This document shows positions 8,395-17,263 of a stretch of 64,000 bases of DNA, piece after piece. The stretch comes from Bacillota bacterium. GTDB lineage: Bacteria > Bacillota > Clostridia > Christensenellales > SZUA-584. The translations under genes and the position numbers were made by a program. Under the pieces are notes generated by a model that worked only from the letters and a program-made list of their open reading frames with translations, was not told the DNA's origin and searched no databases. The stretch is from assembly GCA_023397655.1 (NCBI GenBank), contig JAEWTW010000017.1, forward strand, positions 62,001 through 126,000. Reading direction: 5' to 3'. The stretch's first letter is position 1; the number at the start of each line of letters is the position of its first letter.

Positions 8395-9383
8395 ACCGCC
8401 ACCTCCTCTTTTATCGTCAGACGAAATGGCGCAGACAAACGCTCTTTCCCCTCTGCGTCGTACACCTGAGCAATTGTGATACGCCCCAGATCCGCCGAAA
8501 GCACCACATAGGCGTCGAACAGCCGCGCATCAAACAGCTGCCGGAAAAACATACGCCGCAGCAGCGATTCCAGATCAGGCGCATGCGCCGTCGCGATCAT
8601 GACGACACCGCTGTTGGCAACCTCCTTCAACGCGTCCAGATCCTCTGACTTTCCGATTTCGTCCGTGATGATCACCTCAGGGGAAAGCGAACGCAGCGCC
8701 ATAAACACGCCGTCCGCCTTGAGCACGCCGGAAATCACGTCCGTTTCGCGCCCCACGTCAAACAGCGGGTAGCCATATAGCGATGCTGCCAGCTCCTGCC
8801 GCTCGTCAATCAGCGACACCTTACACGGCACAAGCCCGATACCGCTGCCCGCACATCGTGATATATCCCGCGCTATTGTGGTTTTACCGAGTTTCGGTGA
8901 CGATACGACCAGAGTATTGACCAGCCGTCCATTTACTGAGATGTATGGAATCAGTCCAAAACTTATCCCTGTCGCTTCCCGGGGTATGCGAAAATTGATG
9001 CCGCTGACGCTTTTGTACGTTTTGAGCTGTCCGTTTGTCAGCATCGCGCTGCCGGACAGCCCGGCCCGTATGCCGCTGCTGAGCGTCAGAAAGCCCTGGC
9101 GTATTTCATCCTCATAGGCGTATGGAGATTTTCCCGTGATCGCGCTGAACGTCTGCTCGATATCCGTTTCTGTCACATTCAACCCCTGTATACAGTCGGT
9201 CCGTCCGTCTGCAGCAACGCAGTATCCGCATTCGCTGGTGTAAACCATCAGCGGTCTGTTCGCACGCAGCCTCAGTTCCTCGACAAAAGGCAGTATGCCG
9301 GGAGTTACGGCATTCAGAGCAGCGTTGATATGGGATGGCAGATACTTCTCAAGGACCTTGGTCCATTCAATCATTTGTTTCAT
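8391..9383 (-). CDS. spoIIIAA: Stage III sporulation protein AA (ATPase)
   Basis: Secretion-ATPase-like motor of the SpoIIIA channel. The Walker A motif is SSPKLGKTTIARDISR and a Walker B-like VIITDEIGKSEDLDAL follows; the N-terminal part contains VEELRLRANRPL, the conserved SpoIIIAA signature. The start is set at the ATG at 9383 (about 330 residues). An in-frame TTG at 9425 would place the start inside the T-run of the upstream terminator, so it is rejected. First gene of the eight-gene operon; a mother-cell promoter is expected in 9384-9430 but was not identified. Confidence 0.95.
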   Translation of the reverse strand: MKQMIEWTKVLEKYLPSHINAALNAVTPGILPFVEELRLRANRPLMVYTSECGYCVAADGRTDCIQGLNVTETDIEQTFSAITGKSPYAYEDEIRQGFLTLSSGIRAGLSGSAMLTNGQLKTYKSVSGINFRIPREATGISFGLIPYISVNGRLVNTLVVSSPKLGKTTIARDISRCAGSGIGLVPCKVSLIDERQELAASLYGYPLFDVGRETDVISGVLKADGVFMALRSLSPEVIITDEIGKSEDLDALKEVANSGVVMIATAHAPDLESLLRRMFFRQLFDARLFDAYVVLSADLGRITIAQVYDAEGKERLSAPFRLTIKEEVAV

Positions 9384-9430
9384 GGTAATGTATATGAAGC
9401 TGCCACTGAGTTTATTAACAGACAAAATAA

Positions 9431-9466
9431 AAAACCGGTGACTCTTATTTGTGAATCACCGGCTTT
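9431..9466 (-). terminator. Terminator after the BMC shell gene
   Basis: On the minus strand GCCGGTGA and TCACCGGT form a stem around an A/T-rich loop, followed by a T-run ending near 9428. It lies 18 bases after the shell-protein stop and separates the metabolic locus from spoIIIAA. Confidence 0.85.
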
Positions 9467-9483
9467 ATCAATTGCCTTATCTT

Positions 9484-9759
9484 TTACTTCTCGGGCAGTA
9501 TTCCTTCTACATCGGAGTGGGGACGCGGAATCACATGCACGCTGAACAGCTCGCCCACACGCTTGGCCGCAGCCGCACCGGCGTCCACGGATGCTTTCAC
9601 CGCACCCACATCGCCGCGTACCATCACAGTCACAAGTCCGCTGCCGATTTTCTCTTTGCCCACCAGCGTCACGTTCGCCGCTTTTACCATTGCGTCAGCC
9701 GCTTCGATCGCCGCAATCAGGCCCTTCGTTTCTACCATACCTAAAGCTTCTTTAGTCAT
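9484..9759 (-). CDS. Bacterial microcompartment hexameric shell protein (BMC-H)
   Basis: 91-residue single BMC-domain protein of the PduA/EutM/CcmK type, which tiles as hexamers into the microcompartment facet. The N-terminal EALGMVETKGLIAAIEAAD, the pore loop KIGSG (residues 37-41) and the segment VMVRGDVGAVKASVDAG are diagnostic. It lies 23 bases after the aldolase and is followed by a terminator, so it is the last gene of this unit. No BMC-P pentamer or BMC-T trimer gene is visible in the window, so this is a satellite or fragment of a microcompartment system whose other shell genes, if any, lie elsewhere. Confidence 0.95.
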   Translation of the reverse strand: MTKEALGMVETKGLIAAIEAADAMVKAANVTLVGKEKIGSGLVTVMVRGDVGAVKASVDAGAAAAKRVGELFSVHVIPRPHSDVEGILPEK

Positions 9760-9782
9760 TACTCAGATCCTCCAAAAATTAA

Positions 9783-10613
9783 TCAATATTGAGATTTGGT
9801 TATAGTTACATTTCCTGTGGGGCATGTGGTCTGGCAGCGCCCGCAGGCTATACAGCTGGACTTCTCGGCAGTACCAGACACGATCTTTGCGCCGGAGCTG
9901 GTTCCAAGCCGCGTTGCACCCGCTTTTATCATTGCCACAGCGGAGTCGTAGTCTTTAACACCGCCTGAAGCTTTAACGCCCATCACAGGCCCTACAGTCT
10001 GCCGCATCAGCCGCACATCCTCCACGGTTGCGCCGCCGGTGGAGAAGCCGGTGGAAGTTTTAACAAAGTCAGCACCGGCCATCTTGGAAATGGTGCAGGC
10101 TTTCACCTTTTCTTCATCTGTCAGCAGGCAGGTTTCAATGATGACCTTGACCAGAGCACGGCCCTTTGCAGCCGCAACCACAGCCTCAATGTCCCTCTTC
10201 ACGAGCGCCCAGTTTCCAGACTTCACGGCGCCCACGTTGATGACCATGTCCACTTCTTTCGCGCCATTCAGTATCACATTTTTTGTCTCTTCCGCTTTCA
10301 CCTCGGGCGTGGTAGCTCCCAGCGGGAAACCGACCACAACGCATGGTGCGACGCCGCTGCCGGCGAGCTGCTCAGCTACAAACTTGATATAGCTGGGATT
10401 CACGCAAACGCTGGCGAAATTGTACTTCTTGGCTTCGTCACACACCTTGCGTATCTGGTCTTCAGATGCGTCGGGCTTCAGCAGCGTGTGGTCAACGTAC
10501 TTGGCCAGGGATGCCGGCGAATAATCTTCGCTGCCTGACTGAGCCTGTCCGCTTCCGGTAAGCCGGGCACACACCTCTTCGGTGACTTGCCTGATGAGTT
10601 CGTTCAGATCCAT
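9783..10613 (-). CDS. deoC: Deoxyribose-phosphate aldolase with encapsulation-like N-terminus and C-terminal 4Fe-4S motif
   Basis: Class I aldolase that cleaves deoxyribose 5-phosphate to acetaldehyde and glyceraldehyde 3-phosphate. The aldolase core spans about residues 32-250 and keeps the catalytic set: Asp122 (VDMVINVGAVKSG), Schiff-base Lys185 (DFVKTSTGFSTGG) and Lys214 (GVKASGGVKD). Residues 1-18 (MDLNELIRQVTEEVCARL) form an amphipathic helix joined by a Gly/Ser/Gln linker, like known microcompartment encapsulation peptides. The C-terminal 25 residues add CIACGRCQTTCP (Cys254, 257, 260, 264), one cluster-binding motif absent from ordinary DeoC. Placed directly before the BMC-H gene. Confidence 0.93.
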   Translation of the reverse strand: MDLNELIRQVTEEVCARLTGSGQAQSGSEDYSPASLAKYVDHTLLKPDASEDQIRKVCDEAKKYNFASVCVNPSYIKFVAEQLAGSGVAPCVVVGFPLGATTPEVKAEETKNVILNGAKEVDMVINVGAVKSGNWALVKRDIEAVVAAAKGRALVKVIIETCLLTDEEKVKACTISKMAGADFVKTSTGFSTGGATVEDVRLMRQTVGPVMGVKASGGVKDYDSAVAMIKAGATRLGTSSGAKIVSGTAEKSSCIACGRCQTTCPTGNVTITKSQY

Positions 10614-10665
10614 ATAAAGCTTTCAACCTCCATAATAAATTATACAAACAAAATTTATATTAAGT

Positions 10666-10715
10666 TGATGTGGAATCTCCTTCATCATGGATATTGTTAT
10701 ATCAATTCCACATCA
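10666..10715. promoter_or_regulatory. Inverted repeat upstream of deoC, possible SorC-type operator
   Basis: Two 11-bp arms, TGATGTGGAAT at 10666-10676 and ATTCCACATCA at 10705-10715, are perfect inverted complements 28 bases apart. They lie in the 189-base gap between glpK and deoC, in A/T-rich DNA that could hold a promoter for deoC and the shell gene. Binding by the nearby SorC-family regulator is inference. Confidence 0.5.
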
Positions 10716-10802
10716 TATAATATATGGTTTAACAGCGGCCTGCAACGTCTGTTTGCTGCTTCACAGAGAATGTACGCTATGAAGTATTCTTACCACATCA
10801 CC

Positions 10803-12303
10803 TTATTCTCTGGCCCAGTCCAGCGAACGCTCCACCGCGCACTTCCATCCGGCATATAGTGTTTCACGCTTATCTACACTCATGTTCGGCTCAAAAACGC
10901 GTGCCACCTTCCACTGTTTCGCAATCTCCTCCTGATCACTCCAGAAGCCGACGCCAAGACCGGCAAGATATGCCGCCCCCAACGCCGTCATCTCGGTGAC
11001 GACCGGCTTCTGAATCGGAATCCCCAAGACATCCGCCTGAAACTGCATCAGAAAATCGCTTCTGGTTGCCCCGCCGTCAACGCGCAGCGAGGTGGCTTTT
11101 TGTCCCGAATCCTTCTCCATGCAGTCTAAAATGTCGCGCGTCTGATAAGCGATGGCTTCCAGAGCGCTTCGGGCAATATGCTCATTCGTCGTCCCCCGCG
11201 TGATGCCTACGATCGTGCCCCGCGCGTACATATCCCAATATGGCGCGCAAAGACCGACGAATGCCGGTACCAGATATACACCACCGGTATCTTCCACGCG
11301 GGCAGCCAGTTCGCTGACCTCTGCGGATTCTTTGATGATCTTCAATCCGTCACGCAGCCATTGTATGACAGCGCCGCCGACGAATACCAAGCCTTCCAGC
11401 GCATACTCCTTCTTTTCCGGCAGTACCCATGCAAGGTCCGTCATAAGGCCATTCTGGCTCAGCTTCATTTCTTTGCCGATATTCATCATCAAAGCAAGCG
11501 CTGTGCCGTAAGTATTCTTCGCAATGCCGGGTTCAAAACAGGCCTGGCCAAAAGTTGCCGCCTGCTGATCTCCCGCATCACCTGCCACCGGTATTTCCTC
11601 GCCGAAAAAAAACGTCCCTGCTTGTCATTGTCAGAATACCGCTGGAGGGTTTTAGCTGCGGCATCATCTGTTCGGAGATGCCGAGAGCCTCCATGATCCG
11701 CTCGTCCCATTTGAGCTTTTTTATGTCGAGCAGCATCGTACGGGAGGCATTAGAATAGTCTTCCACATGTGATGCTCCTCCGGAAAGCTTATACATCAGC
11801 CAGCTGTCTATGTTGCCGAAACAAACCTTGCCTGCCTTCACCTTTTCGCTGACGCCCGGGACATTATCGATGATCCATCTGATTTTGGTGCCGGAAAAAT
11901 AAGCATCTATCGGCAGGCCCGTATGCTGGCGGACATGTTCCTCCAGCCCCTTAGCCTTCATCTCTTCACATATGGCTGCCGACTGACGGGACTGCCAGAC
12001 AACAGCATAATACAGCGGTTCTCCGGTATCACGGTCCCAAAGTATCGTCGTCTCGCGCTGACAAGCGATGCCGATGGCAGCAACTTCCGCAGCGCTGGTA
12101 TTCCCTTTTTTGAACACCTCGGCGGCACACTCCATTGTGGTGTCCCAATATTCCCTTGGGTCATGTTCCACCCATCCGGGCTTTTGGTAAATTTGTCTTA
12201 TTTCACGATACGCAGATGCGTGAATCTGTCCGTCATGGTTGAAGAGCGCAACATGCGTACCCGTCGTTCCCTGGTCTATAGCCATAATAAAGCGCTTTTC
12301 CAT
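10803..12303 (-). pseudogene. glpK: Glycerol kinase, split by a frameshift in an 8-base homopolymer
   Basis: ATP-dependent glycerol kinase (FGGY family). The N-terminal piece (11578-12303, 241 residues) has AIDQGTTGTHVALF, QRETTILWD and DAYFSGTKIRWI; the C-terminal piece (10803-11588, 261 residues) has GDAGDQQAATFGQACFEPG and VDGGATRSDF. Together they cover the family's ~500 residues and keep the glycerol-binding Arg-Glu, Trp, Tyr and Asp positions. The two frames join at a run of eight A at 11605-11612 (T8 on the coding strand). With seven bases the frame continues VFFGEEIPVAGDAGDQQ, as in the family. So it is either a sequencing or assembly error, a real mutation, or a slippage site. It lies between the SorC regulator and deoC. 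Confidence 0.88.
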
Positions 12304-12342
12304 AGGTTCTCCTTGTCAAAACTTCAAACCCGCCAAGCGACA

Positions 12343-13323
12343 CTAATAACCCAGCTCCTGTGCGCGCGTGATCAGAAAGGATGCCGTCATTTCATCCATG
12401 TACAGCGACGTCATGAGTTTACCGGCCAACGCGCCGATAATGGCATCCGCCTTTTCAATGCCCACTGCAATACCGATACGATGCTTTTTCTTCTTAAGAT
12501 CATCCAGATCCATGCCGATCGTTCTGGCCTCATATGTCTGGTCAACGGCCTTTCCGTTGATATCAAAAAACCGCGAGCAGACGTCGCCCACCGCTCCTTT
12601 TCCGGAAAGTATTCTGACATCATCCGAAGTGATGGCCCCACGCTCAACCAGTACCGACTGTTCCGACAACTGTCCGACACCAAATACAGCAATGGTGGAT
12701 TCTCTGGCCATATCCAAAACACTGCGTATACGGGAGTCCATTTTGATCGCGCTCGCGATGTCTTCATTGTCCACAAACGCCGGTGCGGCCAAAATATAGC
12801 CGACACCCGAATAGGCCTCTGTAAATCGCTCCAATATGCCCGCGGTTTTCGTGGATAAAACGCTGGTTGCAATGGAGCCATTGAGCTGTACAATTTTAAT
12901 GCCTTTTTTAGGCGGTACGGGCGCCACCAGCAGCGAGGATAGTTTTTCAATTGTGCGCCCCCAAGACACGCTGACAATCTCCCGATCCGATATAAACCGG
13001 TTCAGGTCCTGCGCCACTGTTCGGCATGTATCACTCAGGCGGATATCCAAATCATCCACCATCTTAGGCACAATAAAAAGGTGCTCTATATCAAACATTT
13101 GCCTGATCAATTGCTCCTGCTGCGCAACCGATTTGATCGGATATACAATTTCATGGCGGACAAAGCCCATCATTGCCGCCTTTTTAAGCATTCTGGATAC
13201 CGAGGATTTGGAGATCTCCTCCTGGAGCGATATTTCCTCCTGCGACATATTGAGTTCATAATACTTTTTGGCAATCCGTATCATGGAATTGATATTGTTG
13301 ATTTGCATGTTTTCAAGATCCAT
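12343..13323 (-). CDS. SorC-family sugar-binding transcriptional regulator
   Basis: 326-residue regulator with an N-terminal helix-turn-helix (about residues 20-55, MSQEEISLQEEISKSSVSRM) and a long C-terminal sugar-phosphate-binding domain (VSVSWGRTIEKLSSLL, TIAVFGVGQLSEQS, GVGDVCSRFFD-like GAVGDVCSRFFDINGK). This is the SorC/CggR/DeoR(Bacillus) group, whose effectors are phosphorylated sugars; Bacillus DeoR controls the deoxyribose genes. It lies 39 bases before glpK, and the whole set glpK-deoC-BMC is on the same strand, so it probably controls this locus. Deoxyribose 5-phosphate as effector is inference. Confidence 0.9.
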   Translation of the reverse strand: MDLENMQINNINSMIRIAKKYYELNMSQEEISLQEEISKSSVSRMLKKAAMMGFVRHEIVYPIKSVAQQEQLIRQMFDIEHLFIVPKMVDDLDIRLSDTCRTVAQDLNRFISDREIVSVSWGRTIEKLSSLLVAPVPPKKGIKIVQLNGSIATSVLSTKTAGILERFTEAYSGVGYILAAPAFVDNEDIASAIKMDSRIRSVLDMARESTIAVFGVGQLSEQSVLVERGAITSDDVRILSGKGAVGDVCSRFFDINGKAVDQTYEARTIGMDLDDLKKKKHRIGIAVGIEKADAIIGALAGKLMTSLYMDEMTASFLITRAQELGY

Positions 13324-13484
13324 TCCCCTAATACTCCTTAAAATTCTTATAATATCAACATCATAATAACTTCTTAATCAGAAAAATTCATCAATATTTA
13401 TTTCTATGTTCGAATCAGAAATCCTGCTTTTTTAATAAAACATTTTTCATATACTGAAATTAATTCCGTGTTTTCGGCTGCAAA

Positions 13485-13521
13485 AGAAAAAATCCGCTGA
13501 CAGAATGGTTCTGCAGCGGAT
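13485..13521 (-). terminator. Terminator of the leu operon
   Basis: Minus-strand stem ATCCGCTG with CAGCGGAT around a short loop, followed by TTTTTTC. It begins 26 bases after the leuD stop. Confidence 0.85.
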
Positions 13522-13546
13522 AATAATATCTTTAATTTATATACTC

Positions 13547-14023
13547 TCAGTGATTTGAAATGTCACCGATCAGGCCACCCGCGTCGATGATGCGCTGCAT
13601 GAACGGCGGAAAAGGCTCTGCCTGGAACTTGATACCTTTGGTCACGTTGGTGATAACGCCGCTCGCGAGGTCTACTTCCAGTACGTCACCGGAGTCCGTG
13701 TTCTTCACCGCTTCCTCGCATTCCAGTATCGGCAAGCCGATGTTGATGGCGTTACGGAAGAAGATGCGGGCGAATGTGCACGCGATAACGCAGGAGATGC
13801 CGGACGCCTTGATGGAGATGGGTGCATGCTCACGCGAGGAGCCGCAGCCGAAGTTCATTTCCGCGACGATAATGTCACCCGGCTGCACCGTCTTCACAAA
13901 ATCCTTGTCGATGTCTTCCATGCAATGTGAAGCGAGTTCCTTTTCGTCTGAGGTATTGAGGTAACGCGCCGGTATGATGACGTCCGTATCCACATTGCTT
14001 CCATATTTATATACTTTGCCCAT
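13547..14023 (-). CDS. leuD: 3-isopropylmalate dehydratase small subunit
   Basis: LeuD pairs with LeuC to isomerise 2-isopropylmalate to 3-isopropylmalate. The 158-residue protein shows the short-form family signatures NVDTDVIIPARYL near the N-terminus and MNFGCGSSREHAPISIKASG in the middle. The start is the ATG at 14023, preceded by GGAG with a 6-base spacer; longer in-frame extensions run back into leuC and are artefacts. The leuC stop is 14 bases upstream, so leuA-leuC-leuD is one operon. leuB does not follow within this unit. Confidence 0.96.
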   Translation of the reverse strand: MGKVYKYGSNVDTDVIIPARYLNTSDEKELASHCMEDIDKDFVKTVQPGDIIVAEMNFGCGSSREHAPISIKASGISCVIACTFARIFFRNAINIGLPILECEEAVKNTDSGDVLEVDLASGVITNVTKGIKFQAEPFPPFMQRIIDAGGLIGDISNH

Positions 14024-14037
14024 TTGAAACTCCTTCA

Positions 14038-15294
14038 TTATATATTGGCGGGGTCTTCGATGCGGCCCGTGAGCGCCGATGCTGCGGCCACCGCCGGGCT
14101 GGCGAGATACACTTCGGAATCCACGTGACCCATACGGCCTACAAAGTTGCGGTTGGTGGTGGAGACGGAGCGTTCGCCCGCCGCCAGTATGCCCATGTGC
14201 CCGCCGAGGCACGGCCCGCAGGTGGGCGTGGAAACCGCCGCGCCTGCTTCAATGAAATCTGTGATCAGACCTTCCTTAAGCGCCTGCAGATAGATCGCTT
14301 GCGTTCCGGGGAACACGATCACGCGTATGCCCTTCTTTACCTTGCGTCCGCGCAGTATGTCCGCCGCAATGCGCAAGTCCGTGATGCGCCCGTTTGTGCA
14401 GGAGCCGATGACCACCTGATCAATCGCCACATCCCCCACGTTATCAATCGTACGGGTGTTATCCGGAAGGTGAGGGAACGCAACCGTGGGCCGAAGCTCC
14501 GCGAGGTCGATCTCGATCACACGCGCGTATTCTGCATCCGCGTCCGCTTCAAACACCGTGTACGGACGGGTGGTATGCTCGTTCAGATACTCAATCGTCT
14601 GTGCATCTACCGGGAATATACCGTTCTTCGCGCCTGCTTCAATAGCCATGTTGGCTATGGTAAACCGGTCGTCCATTGTGAGGCTGGCCACGTCGCCCGC
14701 GTACTCCATCGACTGATAGAGCGCACCGTCCACACCGATCATACCGATGATGTGCAGTATCAGGTCCTTACCGGATACCCACTTCTGCATCTTTCCCTTA
14801 AGCTTGAACTGAATCGCCGTCGGCACTTTGAACCAGCATGTGCCGCGTGCCATACCGGCCGCTAAATCAGTGCTGCCAACACCTGTGGAGAATGCACCCA
14901 GAGCTCCGTAGGTGCAGGTGTGCGAATCCGCACCGATGATGGCGTCGCCTGGCACCGCCAACCCCTTCTCGGGTATCAGGCAATGTTCAATGCCCATCTC
15001 GCCAATCTCAAAGTAGTTTACAATTCCGTACTCCTTAGCGAAGTCGCGCAGCATCTTGGCCTGCTCCGCCGCCTTAATGTCCTTATTGGGTGTGAAGTGG
15101 TCCGGCACGATGGCGACCTTCTCCCTGTCGAACACCTCTTTGCGGCCGGTACGCTTAAACTCGCGTATTGCCACCGGGGTGGTGATGTCGTTGCCCAGCG
15201 TCAAATCGAGCCGCGCTTCGATAAACTGACCGGCATGCACCTCTTTGAGGTCCGTCTTGCTTGCCAGTATTTTTTGCGTCATTGTCATGCCCAC
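14038..15294 (-). CDS. leuC: 3-isopropylmalate dehydratase large subunit
   Basis: 418-residue aconitase-family subunit carrying the catalytic 4Fe-4S cluster. Cluster cysteines are visible in VIGSCTNGRI and in PTCGPCLGGHMG; GADSHTCTYGALGAFSTGVG is the substrate/cluster motif. Length and pairing with a separate small subunit fit the short LeuCD type. The gene starts at GTG 15294, and its ribosome binding site GGAGGG lies in the last codons of leuA, 4 bases away, which indicates translational coupling. Confidence 0.97.
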   Translation of the reverse strand: MGMTMTQKILASKTDLKEVHAGQFIEARLDLTLGNDITTPVAIREFKRTGRKEVFDREKVAIVPDHFTPNKDIKAAEQAKMLRDFAKEYGIVNYFEIGEMGIEHCLIPEKGLAVPGDAIIGADSHTCTYGALGAFSTGVGSTDLAAGMARGTCWFKVPTAIQFKLKGKMQKWVSGKDLILHIIGMIGVDGALYQSMEYAGDVASLTMDDRFTIANMAIEAGAKNGIFPVDAQTIEYLNEHTTRPYTVFEADADAEYARVIEIDLAELRPTVAFPHLPDNTRTIDNVGDVAIDQVVIGSCTNGRITDLRIAADILRGRKVKKGIRVIVFPGTQAIYLQALKEGLITDFIEAGAAVSTPTCGPCLGGHMGILAAGERSVSTTNRNFVGRMGHVDSEVYLASPAVAAASALTGRIEDPANI

Positions 15295-15298
15295 GTGC

Positions 15299-16816
15299 TT
15301 AACCCTCCAGCTTCATCTCGTAATAGTATTTATTGATTGCGTCCACATATGCCTTGACGCTTGCTTCCACAACGTCTGTGGACAATCCGCGTCCACGGGC
15401 CTTTTTGCCGTCCTTATCCAGCTTGACGATGACCTCGCCCTGTGCGTCCTTGCCGCCAGTCACTGAACGGACGATGTAGTCTTCCAGCGTGAAGCTGTCG
15501 CCTATGCAGCGCTCCACTGCGTTGAAAGCCGCATCCACAGGGCCGTCGCCCGTTGCCGCTTCCTCCATGGTGTTACCCTCGCGCGTCAGCTTGACCACCG
15601 CCGTCGCCGTCATGCGGTTTCCGCTGTTGATGACGAAGGTATCGAACTCATACTCGTTCGGTATATCGAACGTGTCCACCTCCACCAGCGCGCGCAGGTC
15701 GAGATCGGAAACATCCTTCTTCCTGTCCGCCAGCTCCTTGAACTTGTCGAACGCGGCTTCGATGTGGGTATCGTCCAGCGCATAACCCAGCGTTTTCAGA
15801 CGTTCCGCAAACGCGTGCTTGCCCGAGTGCTTGCCCAACACGATCACATTTTCCGGCAGTCCGATGGACTGTGGCGTCATGATCTCGTAGGTCTTCTTGT
15901 TGGCCAGCACGCCATGCTGATGGATGCCTGCCTCGTGTGCGAACGCGTTGGCGCCCACGATGGCTTTATTGGGCTGCACGGAAACGCCGGTGATCGCCGA
16001 GATCAATCGCGACGCGTTGTATATCTGCGTTGTGTTGATATTCGTCGTAAACCCGTACAAATCCTGTCTGGTGGACAAACCCATCACGATTTCTTCCAGC
16101 GCTGCGTTGCCTGCGCGTTCACCAATGCCGTTGATGGTGCATTCAGCCTGCGTTGCACCGGCACGTATTGCCGCCAGCGAGTTCGCCACACCCAGCCCCA
16201 GGTCATTATGACAGTGCACCGAGAGATCCACCTTCTCGATCCCACGGACGTTCTCCTTAACGCCGCGCACTATTTCAAAAAACTCCTCCGGCATCGCGTA
16301 GCCCACGGTATCCGGCACGTTGATGCAAGTTGCCCCCGCCTTGATGACTGCCTCGAATACGCGGTACAGAAATTCCGGTTCGCTTCGTGACGCATCCTCC
16401 GCCGAGAATTCCACATCGCTGCACAGGGATTTCGCGTAGCGTACCATTTCCTCCGCCTGTGTCAATACATCCTCCGGCTTCATCTTGAGCTTATACTCCA
16501 TATGAATGGGCGATGTGGCAAGGAATGTGTGAATTCTCGGGCTAACCGCACCTCTTACCGCCTCATATGCACGGTCAATATCCTTCTTGAGCGCGCGGGA
16601 CAGGCTGGCGACTGTTGCGTTCTTCACCGTCTCCGCGATGGTCTTAACAGATACGAAGTCCCCCGGCGACGCGATGGCGAAACCCGCCTCAATCACGTCT
16701 ACGCCCAGCTTTTCCAGCTGCTTCGCTACCTCTATCTTTTCCTGCAGGTTCATGCTGCATCCGGGCGATTGTTCGCCATCGCGCAGTGTCGTGTCAAAAA
16801 TCTTAATCGTTGCCAT
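15299..16816 (-). CDS. leuA: 2-isopropylmalate synthase
   Basis: LeuA condenses acetyl-CoA with 2-oxoisovalerate, the first committed step of leucine synthesis. 505 residues: catalytic TIM barrel with IFDTTLRDGEQSPGCSMN at the start and VHCHNDLGLGVANSLAAI; then the linker and the C-terminal allosteric domain (from about residue 390) that binds leucine. GIGERAGNAALEEIVM is the second active-site motif. The start codon follows GAGGAG by 11 bases. A leucine T-box leader lies directly upstream. Confidence 0.97.
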   Translation of the reverse strand: MATIKIFDTTLRDGEQSPGCSMNLQEKIEVAKQLEKLGVDVIEAGFAIASPGDFVSVKTIAETVKNATVASLSRALKKDIDRAYEAVRGAVSPRIHTFLATSPIHMEYKLKMKPEDVLTQAEEMVRYAKSLCSDVEFSAEDASRSEPEFLYRVFEAVIKAGATCINVPDTVGYAMPEEFFEIVRGVKENVRGIEKVDLSVHCHNDLGLGVANSLAAIRAGATQAECTINGIGERAGNAALEEIVMGLSTRQDLYGFTTNINTTQIYNASRLISAITGVSVQPNKAIVGANAFAHEAGIHQHGVLANKKTYEIMTPQSIGLPENVIVLGKHSGKHAFAERLKTLGYALDDTHIEAAFDKFKELADRKKDVSDLDLRALVEVDTFDIPNEYEFDTFVINSGNRMTATAVVKLTREGNTMEEAATGDGPVDAAFNAVERCIGDSFTLEDYIVRSVTGGKDAQGEVIVKLDKDGKKARGRGLSTDVVEASVKAYVDAINKYYYEMKLEG

Positions 16817-16899
16817 TGAAGTTTTCTCTCCTCAAATTTAATTTGTCTGCGGTACACGTGCTCATCTGTCCCCTCTATGCCTTGGCCAGAGACTTCGGA

Positions 16900-17160
16900 G
16901 AAACAAAAAAAGCCTTACATCTACAGAGACGTAAGACCTACGCGGTACCACTCTGCTTGCGGTTAACAAACCGCCAGCTTCACAGGGCACGACATGATGC
17001 CCGTCCTCGTATAACGTTGAGTCACGACGTCTGTACCTACTGATAACTTCGGCACAGCAGCTTCGGAGCGAGCTTCGTTGATCTACAGCCTGCCGTCTTT
17101 CACCAACCGACGGCTCTCTGAGAGGCCAGAGCCAACTACTGTTCTCCTTCACAGCCTTTA
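16900..17160 (-). promoter_or_regulatory. Leucine T-box leader of leuA-leuC-leuD
   Basis: tRNA-sensing leader upstream of leuA. The T-box core AGAGTGGTACCGCG is at 16941-16954 on the minus strand, preceded by Stem I elements AGAGAGCC and GGTTGGTGAAAGACGG. The best specifier triplet is CTC (Leu) at 17070-17072, in a GAAG-CTC-G context. Downstream of the T-box, CTTAC and GTAAG arms followed by a run of seven T form the terminator (about 16904-16937). Uncharged tRNA-Leu should stabilise the antiterminator. The rest of the region up to 17209 holds no gene. Confidence 0.93.
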
Positions 17161-17209
17161 TTGCGGTTATTATATTTGTTGGACATGTCTTCTGTCAACA
17201 TATATTTTG

Positions 17210-17253
17210 TAAAAAAATAAAAAGGCCATGCAGAAACCAGTCCGCATGGCCTT
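17210..17253 (-). terminator. Terminator after hppA
   Basis: Minus-strand stem AAGGCCATGC / GCATGGCCTT with a 12-base loop, followed by a T/A-rich run. It begins 11 bases after the hppA stop. Confidence 0.88.
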
Positions 17254-17263
17254 GAAGATATTT

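Noticed and set aside
10803..11588. Second half of glycerol kinase as an independent gene
   Set aside because: It lacks the N-terminal ATPase lobe, starts inside the family's GDAGDQQ motif and is restored to one gene by removing one base.
13324..13484. TGATGT-like word upstream of the SorC regulator, similar to the deoC arms
   Set aside because: Only a partial match to the 11-bp arm; too weak to call an operator.
16862..17152. 96-codon minus-strand open frame upstream of leuA
   Set aside because: It runs through the T-box leader stems and terminator, has no start site and no protein-like pattern.
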